DNA of 64,000 nt from Alitta virens (lineage: Eukaryota > Annelida > Polychaeta > Phyllodocida > Nereididae): positions 35,845,969 to 35,909,968 of the forward strand of contig OW028584.1 of NCBI GenBank assembly GCA_932294295.1, in the 5' to 3' direction. Both the position numbers and the translations under genes were made by a program. Every line of letters begins with the position of its first letter. Position 1 is the first letter of the stretch. The notes under the pieces are model-generated. The model did not search any database. It was not told where the DNA came from and was given only the letters and a program-made list of their open reading frames with translations. Shown piece by piece: positions 53,402 to 63,575 of this stretch.

Positions 53402-55840
53402 ACCTACATCTTAAAAAATAATGTTTAAATTGTGCAGTATCATGTCATCATAGATCCATAGCTGAGGCAGATTATCAAAGGCAAATTACTGCCCATTCCG
53501 AATAGACATTTCATTCATTCCCCAGTCTGTGAAGGCTATATTAGCTACGATACCCCTCTGGACACATACTTTTGCAGTTGACTCACTCAGATAATTAACC
53601 CTAAGTGAACAAAGTTCGAAAAGGGTTTTTGTTATCATAATGTCTGTCTAATGGGCAGATGCTCGGGTGGGTGGGTGGGCATGTGAATGGGCGCGGAGGC
53701 GTAACACTTTCGTTTCTGGAGCAGAACTCCAACACTAATGCACTTACCCTTACGAAATTTTGTACAGTAGTACTCTATAAGGGCTTTTTCCCGAGGAGAC
53801 TATAAGGTGATAAAGAGACTATAATGTGATTATGTGACTAAATGGAGACTGGGACTACAGAGCTATTAAATCAGGAATAATCCAGCATTAAAATTTATGT
53901 AATGTCCTCTGGTGGGACTTGAACAAAGGAAGTCTTGATCCATGCAAAATAAACCTTTAAGATTTGTATTCATTTGTATCAAAGCTTTATTTCTTTAAAT
54001 ACAAATAATTACAAACCTTAAAGGTTTATTATGTATGAAATTATAACCAACATCTGTATGTGGCATAACGTAGTTGCTATATATTCCTTAGGAAGCATTG
54101 TCATATATCCCTATTTTGAAAATAGAAATGACAAATGATCATATGATGATAATCTTAGGTGTAGTTTAGTTAAGGCAACATGCTATTGTATTGATAATTC
54201 AAGCAAACTGAATACTCCTTCTTGTGTATAAATTCTTTGAAACAGAACAATTAAACGGAAGGAAAAGGATAAACAATGCTTTTGATGCTCACTTGGTTTT
54301 ACTCTGAACAGTATGGATTGCTATCAAAAATTTTCAAACTTGTCAGAATATGATGAACACATGAAGAAATTCAGGAGTTCAAAAAATAGAACATTTTGGA
54401 CTTTTAATTAGCATTGGGTAAAAAGCCTATGTAGGCCAAGTGGCAATCATTTCGGTTCATCTCACACACTAAAAAACACTCAGTAAATAATATTTTTCCA
54501 AATTTTGTAAAGCATAGCTGAGATATGTCAGTGTGACTATCAAAGGGCACCAATAGGCCATATAGAGTGTTACTGTATGAAATTTAATTATGGTAAACTT
54601 GTGCATTAGTGTTAGAGTTCAGCTCTAGAAACAAAAGTGTGTGTTAGAGTTCTGCTATGGAAATGAAAGTGTAACACCCGTCCTCTGATGCCTTTACGCA
54701 TTGTGGGAGTTGCTGAGGGTTTTGCTGCAGCGCAGCCTATGTTTAATGTTGATCTAAATCATGCGCATAAATTTACCAAAAATGCCACATTTTGTGTTTG
54801 AAAATTTGAGATTACTTAGATCAGTTATAGACTTCATATATGTACCATAAGAAAACTAGACAAATTCTATACAACTTTGTAGTAGGCATTTTCAAAATAT
54901 GGTCTTGTTAAAGAGATAACTAATTGTGAATTTGAAAGTTTGACACAAAATGCTGCTTTGGGAAGTGCAGATTGCCTACTTTCACTATTACCTGAATGAA
55001 CTCACTGTAACTTTTAAACCAGAACATATATAACAAAATTTCCTGCTACAAAGTTGTACAAAGTTTTTGTTTTATCAGAAGTAGCTTACTCAGTTTTTCT
55101 GAAACTGAAGCAAAAAAAAAACCAAAGTTTAAAAAAAAATCAGCTTCTCAGAAGAGGCTGACAACACAGATAGCAGCGTCATAATTTTTGCCCTAATTTA
55201 AGGGACACCAAACCCAGAGATAGCAGACTGTGCTCAGTGCATAATTTATTTACACTTTGTTGACAAATTTTTGCACAGTATCTTGCTGCAAAAATTATGG
55301 TTGTGCAAGTTGGTTCACCGTAATATAGAACAAACGGATGTTTGCCGTAAAATTTATAGCACATGCATCTGTTAAGTGATGATCACTACCGTATAATCAT
55401 ACAAACAGCACCTTACTGTAAATTATTTCATATTGGCCCTACCGATGAGCCCCTAAAATAAGCCAATGCTGGGCCATATACCTTAAATTTTACAATATCA
55501 TACTATAGTGGAAATTACAGTAGCTTATCATAAAATGCTGCAGTATCATGGTGTTAAGTAGTTTTACGGCATAGTTTCGTAAAATATGTGGTGATATGCT
55601 GTATGGTGGATTTAGTGTATTTCATAGCAATTTACTGGATAATTTACAGTAGAATGCCATTGTCTTTGCCTCAGCAGTAAATTTATGGTATTACGCCCTA
55701 GGATAGAAAAAAAACTACGGTTAAATGGCAAGACAACTACAGAAACTTGTTACAGTCTACAATGAATGAGAATGAATGACAATGACAATCATAAAATGAA
55801 TTTATTTGACCCAAAATTTAATTACAATGATGTTTTGGAT
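53402..55840. other. Intergenic region upstream of the methyltransferase gene
   Basis: No convincing exon. It contains the inverted-repeat arms listed separately and a stretch from about 55,380 to 55,690 dense in TTTACAGTA- and CCGTA-like words. The promoter or non-coding first exon of the methyltransferase gene should lie here, since an acceptor-like TTTTTCAG precedes its first coding exon, but I could not place it. Confidence 0.5.
53695..54680. mobile_element. Inverted-repeat element, about 1 kb
   Basis: The left arm, 53,701-53,743 (starts GTAACACTTTCGTTTCTGG), is matched in reverse complement by 54,600-54,678. The right arm contains the motif one and a half to two times (GTTAGAGTTCAGCTCTAGAA, then GTTAGAGTTCTGCTATGGAA), so it has an internal duplication. 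The interior has no coding capacity, as in a non-autonomous DNA transposon. The outermost ends and target-site duplication were not resolved. Confidence 0.6.
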
Positions 55841-56059
55841 TACATAAGAAAATAGGGGTGGGGGCCTAGCTCAGTGGTAGCATGCTGGGCTTCCAACCAC
55901 TGGGTCCCGGGTTCAATTCCCAGTCGAGCCTATGTTGGATGGCTGTTTCATTCTTCGTCTCATTGCCATGGTCCCTACCTGTCCTAATTAGCCCATCAGG
56001 CAGAAATACAGGACGTAAAGCCCTAATCCACCACCTCCACCACTATACATAAGAAAATA
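55841..56059 (+). mobile_element. tRNA-derived SINE, plus-strand copy with perfect 14-bp target-site duplication
   Basis: The head (about 55,858-55,930) looks like a tRNA: A box TAGCTCAGTGG, B box GGTTCAATTCC, with TTCCAA at the anticodon loop, closest by eye to tRNA-Gly(UCC). A body follows (GGATGGCTGTTTCATTC, ATTGCCATGGTCC, CCTGTCCTAATTAGCCC, ACGTAAAGCCCTAATCC) and a CCA/CAC-rich tail. Both sides carry TACATAAGAAAATA (55,841-55,854 and 56,046-56,059). It shares the full structure with the copy at 50,479. Internal pol III promoter boxes are intact. Confidence 0.93.
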
Positions 56060-56169
56060 AACTGACTGTCCCATTTCATGTACTTATTAAAAACGATTCC
56101 CAAGAAGTCAAAAGTTCTAGGACAGTGCCATCTATGTGTAGTGATGGATAATTGATGGACATTTAGTTT

Positions 56170-56790
56170 ATTCAATATTTAGTGACAATTTGTTGAGTTG
56201 TAGCCAAGTATGTGTTGAAGTTCTGTGTTCAGGATTGTAGCAGATGGTTTAATTGCACTTCTAGACAAACTTAAAGGTTTGAAAAGAATGATATCATCTG
56301 CATAAGAGATTGCATGGTAAGTATCTACAGATATATCATTTATATAAATGATGAAAAGCAACAGTCCTAAAGTTGATCCTTGAGGCACACCTGTTGATAC
56401 CGTGATGCATTCTGAATATGTTTCATTACACTATACCTAACGTTTTTGGTTTATGAGGTAGCTTTTGAATAGGGTCAAGGCTTTGCCTCTTATTCCGTAA
56501 CAATGGAGCTATTGCTATATTTCGTGGTTTATCGAATCAAATGCTTTCGATAAGTCCATGTGTATGGTTGGTGGATTATCACCATTGTTCAATTCAGAGA
56601 TACATCTATCAACCAATTCAAAGGATGTTCTGTGGAATGTCCTTTTCTGAACCCGTATTGATTTTTATTGTTCAAATCATTCTGTTGTAAGAATTCATGT
56701 ACTTGATTGTAGATGGCTTTTTCAAATAACTTAGAGATAACTGGAAGTATAGAAATAGGTCTACCTCTCCCATTTGTTCATAATTGATGT
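56170..56790 (-). mobile_element. LINE reverse transcriptase fragment, degenerate
   Basis: On the minus strand: GRPISILPVISKLFEKAIY near 56,760-56,700, then NDLNNKNQYGF and a KGHST-like segment near 56,620, a disrupted segment with stops, and the open piece 56,388-56,179 with PQGSTLGLLLFIIYINDI and the catalytic SYADDIILF. These are RT blocks of a non-LTR element. Frameshifts show it is inactive. Confidence 0.9.
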
Positions 56791-56809
56791 GTTTTTCAGC
56801 TTCTTACAA

Positions 56810-57735
56810 AGAACTATATAACACAGAACACAGACACAAGATAAAATGGTTATGCCGTGACAGTATTGTGATGCCACAATAGGTCTGATTAACAAAATAA
56901 ACCGCAGAGGGTGTGGCAATGCCATGGTTGTCTCGACCCTTAATATTGTATTATTGTATGCTAGAAGGTGATATAGGATGGACTAGCACCATCTGCAACA
57001 GACATGTAAATATGTGTAAATATTATATAAGGTTGAAAATGGACAGAGAAAGACTAACTAGAAAAATAATTGAATACGATATTAGTAAATGTAGAAATAA
57101 TGGGTCACATAAGTTAAAAAATTTTTTTAGCAAAGTAGGAATGTTTGAATTATTGCATAATAATTTAGAATGTGATATTAAACTGCTGAAATGTAAAATA
57201 AAACAGATATATTGGGAGAATTGGGGAACTACTAGATATAACAAACCCAAACTAAGGTATTACAATATTTATAAGATGTCATGTTCATTGGATAAGTATG
57301 TTACATGTAATTTACCACGTATTCATAGATCATTGTAAGCTCACTTTAGAGCAGGGATATTGCCAATAAATGTCGAAATTGGAGGATTTAGAAATGTTCC
57401 ATTGGAAGACAGAGTTTGTAAACTATGTAATTATGTTACAAATAATATAGAAGATGAATTTCATGTACTATGTGTATGTAATTTATAATAATATTAGTGA
57501 CATTTCGATGAGTATAATAACGAAAAATATCAGGTACAATTGGCTAACTTTTTGCTGAAAGCTATGGAAATAAGAAAACAGTTACTTTTTGTTATTTAGA
57601 CGTCACGTATCTAAGCACTGAAATGGAGTGACATATAAGCCCTTATGGGGCTGGGTGGTTTATGTTTCCACGTATGATATTTGTATTGTTGTAATGTAAA
57701 ATCACATGTCAATAAAGATAAATAAATAAATAAAT
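56810..57735 (+). mobile_element. LINE 3' end (C-terminal zinc-binding region and tail)
   Basis: An open stretch to 57,338 contains GDIGWTSTICNR and MDRERLTRKIIEYD. After one stop it continues with AHFRAGILPINVEIGG, then FRNVPLEDRVCKLCNY and IEDEFHVLCVC. This is the C-X2-C...H-type C-terminal signature common after the RT in many marine-invertebrate LINEs. It ends in AATAAAGATAAATAAATAAA near 57,716, a typical 3' tail. It lies head-to-head with the RT fragment at 56,170-56,790. Confidence 0.85.
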
Positions 57736-59655
57736 ATTGTATAGATTGCACAGTGCTAAATATACTGTTAATGACCTGTATTAGTTGAGGCCTAAACCCT
57801 TGGATACCAGCTGGTAATCACTGTGATGGCACTGGTGTGAGCTCTTAAGACCTGGCAGTGGATGTCGAGGTCTACTGGTCTGAAAGGTGTGTGCCTGATG
57901 ATGAGGTAGCTGACCCCTACCAACCCCAGTGTCATGGAGGAATTGATGAGTAGGTCTGATCTTTCATCAACCAACTACTATCTTAACCAACCTAAGACCT
58001 GGTAGAATCGGTATGCAGCCACCAGAGTACTGACCTTGAATTGAGAGAGACTTCGGTTCGGCCTGCTAATGAAGCAATTGTAGTTAACTTGAAGTTGGTG
58101 ATTGCATTCAGCCGTGTCTTTTTTTAGCTACAACCTTGACTGCAACACCATAATAAATCAAGCACATACCGTGTAACTAGCAGACTGTGAACAAAAACAG
58201 CATGATTGGCTCAACAATGAGTTTAACATCGCCTTTTTTTTTAAGTATATCTTAGTTCCTGTTGGCAGCGATTCTGGATGCATCAGTGTTCAGACATTAT
58301 GGAGTCCAACATGGTCGGTTTGCAGATTGAAAATAACCTTTGTAGGAATTTTCTTGACTATCATAAACACCTATATCATTCTTGTTCTATATTGAGATGT
58401 CCATAAGATTTTCCTGTTGGATGAGGAAATCAGGCATATTCCACCTATTGTGATTTCTCCCTTTTAACAGCTATAAACTAATGAATAGACGTGATCTTCT
58501 AAGCAATTAACCATTGACTGCATCTGATTAAAAAGGAAAACCATACCATACACATTCTCTTTTAAGAAGATGAATAGGGCGTGACATTTTTTTTTTTTTT
58601 AATAATTATTTGTATCTCTCATAACCCTATTGAATAGTCTGTTGTTCTTATAATGATTGGTGTTTTATCATTTATTTTATTCTATACTGGCAGAGTGAGA
58701 CACAAACAAAAAAACGAACTAAACTATCTACTATATATATATTATTTTATTCGTACATATATAATAGTACACGTGAAATTATATGTAAAAAAAAAAAGAA
58801 ATTTGTCATTTAGCGAACTTCTGTTGGTTAAATAATTTTTGCATCATGTCTTAGGGCCATCTTGCACTATTTTGTTTTCAAATGAGTTCTGCACAACTGC
58901 AATGCTGTTATTAAAAGCACATGTTTTTCTTACTCCTGATTTATAAGTCACTTCAAGGAAACGTTGCAATTTGTTTAATTTAAAAAGTCGCTGGTGCCTG
59001 CAATCTGACACGCATGTCTTACATATATCTTTTGGCGTCTCCCAGTCGGTCAGATCCATTCATCATCTCAAAATCTACACAAAATGTGCTTTAAATTTAT
59101 TTCTTTTTAACAAAATCGAATTATCAGTTTATTTTCTGTAGATAGCCACACAACATACAACTGTCACACGGTATCTAAGCTGAGGTAAATAAAAGATCCC
59201 TTCCATGGGGTAAATGTGTAACATAGTGTGCACTCCAAGCCTTATCTCATCATTATGTCTGCCTCTGGCAGTTGGTCATATAAGCTGACTACCTATCAGG
59301 AAACTTGTATTAATTCTGTGCATGAACTCAGAATCATTTTATTCATATTATGTATATCGTTTTATTGACAAGCCTGATATCAGGAATTGATACATGTGTC
59401 ATACAACATTACAAAACAAACAAATATACAACATAACAAAAACAAGTCTAGTGTCTACATCTACTATATATACAATCTATAATCTACTAGTATTTCTAAA
59501 TATTTACTTGATAAATGCAAGTCGGTTCCAGTTTTGTTTACATATACATACATGAATATAAAAATGAGAGTTAATATTGTGCAGGTCAATACTTCCAGTG
59601 GGTAATACTGTAATGATTACAAAACAAATTAGAATAAAAAGTCAGTTTGAAATGG
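57736..59655. other. Intergenic, no supported gene
   Basis: Only weak open frames. A minus-strand one of 71 codons (59,059-58,844) carries DICKTCVSDCRHQRLFKL and has a cysteine pattern that looks less random, but no family, partner exon or good splice site was recognised. A poly-T run near 58,590 and AT-rich tracts occur. Confidence 0.4.
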
Positions 59656-59659
59656 CAAA

Positions 59660-59800
59660 AGAAGGTGTCCATGGGTAGGGTCAGTGGGTGGGGTCCTCAG
59701 AGCATCATTGCGCTGACTTCTGAAACAGCGAAAGGGGGTGTCCATGGGCTGGGTCAATGAGTGGGATCTTCAGAGCAACATTGCGCTGACCTCTGAGATT
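59660..59800. repeat. Two-copy direct repeat, 73-bp period
   Basis: GTCCATGGG at 59,667 and 59,740, followed in both by a GGGTCA segment, CAGAGCA and CATTGCGCTGAC. The repeat lies directly upstream of the coding region that starts near 59,800. It may be part of its 5' flank or intron; both copies contain stops in that frame. Confidence 0.85.
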
Positions 59801-60640
59801 GTCAAAATGGGGTGTTTGAATTGAAAGGTTCCCTGTCCAGTGAAAGACCTTCTGTTCATCAGTATGAGGAATGTGCACTTTATATACCACACAAATTAGA
59901 CACAAATGTTGATGATGTGATAGAGATTCACAACCAAGCCCAAGACAATGATGAACATATGGATGCTTTCTTGGCAGACTCAGTTAACTCCCTGGGCCAG
60001 TTGAATATTGAGTGGATTGAGGATGACATATCTTCCTTAATAGCTCCCCCACCATTGCCAGTGGTTGATGAGGCAGAGAGAGAAGTGGATGATTTCTTGG
60101 AAAAGGTGATAAAAAGTACAACCTTGAAGAGGCGAATTCACAACATCGAAACAGACGAAGCAACTCATTTCTGCCACACATGTCTGCTACTCGGCCCACC
60201 CCACTCCGCTTTACCCAACTCAGATCCAGCATTCCATGACAACTTAGCATTTACTCCTCCATCTGAGAACCCACCAGAAGAGCTGGCTTATGCTACTGTT
60301 AACTCGTTTTGCAGAAACGTTTAAACCTATCCGTCCAGGTTCCACAGCCTCATCATCTTGTAGGAGTCACCAGCAAGTTTCAATGATTTCAGGCAGTTCA
60401 CAGCCCACTAGGTCCACCCCATCTCCAGACAGGGAGATGCTGGAGATGTTGGCTCAAAGAACAGACTCTGGCATCTTCATCCCTAGATACTCTGATACCT
60501 GGCCAGACAGTGACTCCCCCCTACAGGTCACCAAATGATGACATCACCTGGTCGCCCCCTGACAATGTCAGTTCAATGAGCGTCATAGAGGTCCTCAGAG
60601 TCTTACGTTACATTGGGAATGAAGCCCCATGTGATCAGTA
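59797..60640 (+). pseudogene. Unrecognised coding region over three frames (last exon with frameshifts, or pseudogene)
   Basis: Frame one is open from 59,797 (after a stop at 59,794) to 60,324 and encodes an acidic segment (for example DDVIEIHNQAQDNDEHMDAF), then SSLIAPPPLPVVDEAE and REVDDFLEKVI. Frame two, to 60,538, is Ser/Thr/Pro-rich (FKPIRPGSTASSSC, MLEMLAQRTDSGIFIPRYS). Frame three, to about 60,640, reads DDITWSPPDNVSSMSVIEVL and LRYIGNEAPCDQ before TAG. The protein-like composition passes from frame to frame, twice by the same shift, and the second shift falls near a run of six C. This fits one exon damaged by two indels (decay or sequence error) and possibly preceded by an intron (acceptor-like CTGAG or GAAAG near 59,796-59,830). 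No family was recognised. AATAAA at 60,949-60,954 could be its polyadenylation signal. Confidence 0.45.
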
Positions 60641-60814
60641 GGTTCCAAGATTAACAAATTGATAGCAAGCAGCTACTGGAGTAAGATGACACATTACTTA
60701 GAGAAGGCTTCCCAGAGTTAAATGCTCCAGAACGCAAGAAGATTAGAAATTTCATAGCAGGCTGGAGGTCAAAGAAACTTCAGGATAAAACAACATACTT
60801 ATATCATATTTTCA

Positions 60815-60820
60815 TTTATT
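60815..60820 (-). promoter_or_regulatory. Candidate polyadenylation signal for the sulfatase gene
   Basis: AATAAA on the minus strand about 450 nt past the stop codon. A nearer variant signal may be used instead. Confidence 0.3.
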
Positions 60821-60948
60821 TGTAAGGTCATTACATTTACATGGCATAAAAGGCTAAAATATTTGCATTAATGTACAATAGAATTGTACTAAAACATAAT
60901 GTAACCACCCACCTCCGTCTTGTGGACATTTCCTTACTTTTTATCAAT

Positions 60949-60954
60949 AATAAA
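60949..60954 (+). promoter_or_regulatory. Candidate polyadenylation signal
   Basis: AATAAA about 310 nt downstream of the last stop of the plus-strand coding region at 59,797-60,640; convergent with the sulfatase gene. Confidence 0.35.
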
Positions 60955-61267
60955 GCACCTTATAATCTACTGTCCTCAGTGTCTTGTGAAATTAATTGTT
61001 TGTGAATAATAACCACCTGGAAATTGAATTCAGTTTTCCACGACATCTGGTGTTGTATTGGATAATCGTTTTATGAAATATGCACACAGCTTTTAATATA
61101 CTCAATTCCAGCATCATAGCTCCAAATTAAAGCAGATAACCCTGACTATGAATTTTAGTCTTTATCACCATACCATTGCAGAGAGTCACATTTTCATAAT
61201 CAATTTGGTATATTTCAATAGCAATGGATTCTTAATATGTATCGTCTGTATAGATATGTGGTTGATT

Positions 61268-62773
61268 TTACACAGATGGGAGGGCATGTCTCCATCCTGC
61301 ATGCAGTTGATCACTTAATTCCTTGACCACCTCTATCAAAGTTGGGTTGTGTGCCTGGTTGTGATTTTCTTCTGGATCAGCTTCATGGTCATATAGCTCA
61401 ACTCCACAAACAATATTCCAGTTAGGTTGGTATTTAGGTGGCCCACTGAATGCCACCCATTCTGTGTATCTGTATCTGTCAGTGCGCATGGAATACCCCA
61501 TGATTCCTTCAGGCCTAGGGTACTGAGAAAACACCCTGTCTTTCCATGGACCAGAAGGGTTCTTAATTAAAGGCATCAAGCTAGTGCCTTCAACACAATG
61601 GGTAATGTTGTGGGAGTCCTCTGGACATAATGGGAGAGACGGCAATCCAGCAGCTTCAACCAAAGTAGGAAATAAGTCCACGAATTCTGTGAGTCTTCTT
61701 GTAGAAATGCCCTTTTCTGTGAGTTTTGGGATGTGGATCATCATAGGAGCATGGACTGCAATGTCAAAGTTGGTCTTCTTGCCCCACTCTCCATGTTCAC
61801 CAAGCTGCCAGCCATGATCACCCAAGAATGCAACAATAGTTGAATCTGCCAGTCCCAAATAACTGAGTTTTTGCAGAACTGCACCTATCAGAGAATCTGT
61901 GTAGCTCAAGGCACTGTAATAAGCCCTACGTAGTTCCCTGATCTTGAAGTTTGGCATAGTGGAGTTGACACTTCCTGTGACGTTCAACTTCTTGATGTCC
62001 TCGTAATTTATCAGTTCATGGTATCCACACCAAGCAATGGGAGGCATGTCCACAGGAGCATAGTTATTTTCTGGTAAGGACACAGTTTGAGCAGGATAAA
62101 GAGACAAGAATTCCTCAGGAAAAACAAAAGGTAGGTGAGGTTTGTGGAATCCAACTGCTAAGAAGAAGGGCTCATCTTTGACAGCAGCCAACTTCTTTAA
62201 AGTCTTCATAGCTTCCTGTGCAATTTGTTGATCTGGCAGAGGCTGCTCGGTGTAGACATCACTTGGTACAGCAATCCAACTTTCGCTACCCCAGTAAGCA
62301 TCTTTTGGAGGATGGTAATAAGGTTCTGACCACGATATTGGATCATCATTGCCTGATGCGGCATGTCCTGGATGGAATATCTTGCCCATGCCAATTGACC
62401 TGTAGCCATTCTCCTTAAAATGCTGTGGGATGGTGGTAAATTTCCCTCCTACTTTTCTGAAATAATTGTCGAGATCATAAACATGGGTGGTGTCAGGTCT
62501 TCTACCAGTCAAAAAAGATGTCCTGCTGGGAGAACACAGTGCTTGTTGCACGTAAGCCCTCTTTAAGACAAGACTCCTGCTTGCAAGTTTATCCAGGTTG
62601 GGTGTATGCAAAACTGGTGGGTGTACAGAGCTGGGGAAATCTTTACCCAGAAATGCCCCTAACTCTGGTCTCATGTCATCAGAAACTAGAAACAGCACAT
62701 TCAGTTGCTTTGGTGCAACTGATGAAAGCAACATTATCAGGAAAGAAATAACTGTAATGTGTGTGTAATCCAT
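61268..62773 (-). CDS. IDS: Iduronate-2-sulfatase, single-exon, lysosomal
   Basis: A full-length 501-residue sulfatase in one exon. Residues 1-20 are a hydrophobic signal peptide, fitting lysosomal or secreted delivery. Active-site features: metal ligands in SDDMRPELG (Asp32, Asp33); the sulfatase signature CSPSRTSFLTGRRPDTT, with Cys80 to be converted to formylglycine; GMGKIFHPG (Lys131, His134); VGFHKPHLPF (His210, Lys211); and FLGDHGWQLGEHGEWGKK (Asp319, His320, Lys332). The R-x-P-D-T-T and Y-D segment after the signature and the ELYD-x-x-x-DPEEN C-terminus are typical of IDS and separate it from arylsulfatases. The enzyme removes 2-O-sulfate from iduronate in heparan and dermatan sulfate. 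It is about 50 residues shorter than the human protein (550). The ATG has a CAAAATGG context, and a possible 5' UTR acceptor (TTATTGTAG) lies 8 nt upstream. No truncation or missing catalytic residue was seen. Confidence 0.97.
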   Translation of the reverse strand: MDYTHITVISFLIMLLSSVAPKQLNVLFLVSDDMRPELGAFLGKDFPSSVHPPVLHTPNLDKLASRSLVLKRAYVQQALCSPSRTSFLTGRRPDTTHVYDLDNYFRKVGGKFTTIPQHFKENGYRSIGMGKIFHPGHAASGNDDPISWSEPYYHPPKDAYWGSESWIAVPSDVYTEQPLPDQQIAQEAMKTLKKLAAVKDEPFFLAVGFHKPHLPFVFPEEFLSLYPAQTVSLPENNYAPVDMPPIAWCGYHELINYEDIKKLNVTGSVNSTMPNFKIRELRRAYYSALSYTDSLIGAVLQKLSYLGLADSTIVAFLGDHGWQLGEHGEWGKKTNFDIAVHAPMMIHIPKLTEKGISTRRLTEFVDLFPTLVEAAGLPSLPLCPEDSHNITHCVEGTSLMPLIKNPSGPWKDRVFSQYPRPEGIMGYSMRTDRYRYTEWVAFSGPPKYQPNWNIVCGVELYDHEADPEENHNQAHNPTLIEVVKELSDQLHAGWRHALPSV

Positions 62774-62910
62774 TTTGAGATCTACAATAACATTAAATGG
62801 GCAAGTCTGTAATGTGCAGTCTCCCAGTTGCTAGATGGAATTACTAAACAGCCTAGTAGTCACTGTAGCTGAAGTCCAAATAACTGATGACTGAAGATCA
62901 CACCATTGTA

Positions 62911-62952
62911 ATAAGCCATTGATTAGTAATAAGCCATTGATTAGTAATAAGC
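62911..62952. repeat. 18-bp tandem repeat, 2.3 copies
   Basis: ATAAGCCATTGATTAGTA begins at 62,911 and 62,929, with a partial copy at 62,947. Confidence 0.9.
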
Positions 62953-63467
62953 AAGCTGCCACAGCTACTCCTTGAATATGCCAAACTCACATATCAATGA
63001 CTCTATGCATAAATTAAATTTTTTGTCATATTTGAGCTTTATTGCATAACAAAATGATTTGTCAAGCCTCTGACTAACATTACGAAATCCACACCATTTT
63101 ATGCACATCATATCATTACTTTTTTTTTATCATGGTATCACTAGTATTACATGTAATGATTGCATATATTTGTTCATCTTTTTATGTATTGCTGATATTA
63201 ACGCAAAGTTATGTTTCCAGCATAACAATCAAGCTCTTACTAAGTAAAACTCATACTTAACTTGCAACGTCTCAGTTATATTTACAAATATAAACATTGC
63301 GTTTTTTATTGACACCCATATTAATTATGTTATATAAGCACATTGTTTCATTATTTATATCTTAAAGCATTATTACTAGCATTAGATGTATAATTGACTT
63401 CCTTTGGTGTTCAACTATGTGTGCATATTTAGTGTTACATTGTAAATTCTTATATATACATATAAAA

Positions 63468-63575
63468 GTGTAACGCCCGCCATCCTGCCTGTCGAACGAA
63501 CACATAACAATTTTAATGATGCCTGTGTGCTATGTGGGATTCGCTGAGGGTTAAGCTGCAGCACAGCCTATTTTT
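63468..63575. repeat. Dispersed repeat, related to 54,669-54,745
   Basis: Both places read GTGTAACRCCCG, then GATGCCT, TGTGGGA, GCTGAGGGTT and GCTGCAGCRCAGCCTA in the same order and orientation. The 63-kb copy has about 28 extra bases near its start. The 54-kb copy sits at the outer edge of an inverted-repeat element, so this is probably a terminal piece of the same element family. Confidence 0.65.

Noticed and set aside
55858..55930. A functional tRNA gene
   Set aside because: The head has good A and B boxes but imperfect stems, continues into a SINE body, is bounded by a target-site duplication and recurs at 50.5 kb.
61584..62751. Short open frames on the plus strand and an alternative minus frame across the sulfatase
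   Set aside because: They are shadows of the intact iduronate-2-sulfatase frame.
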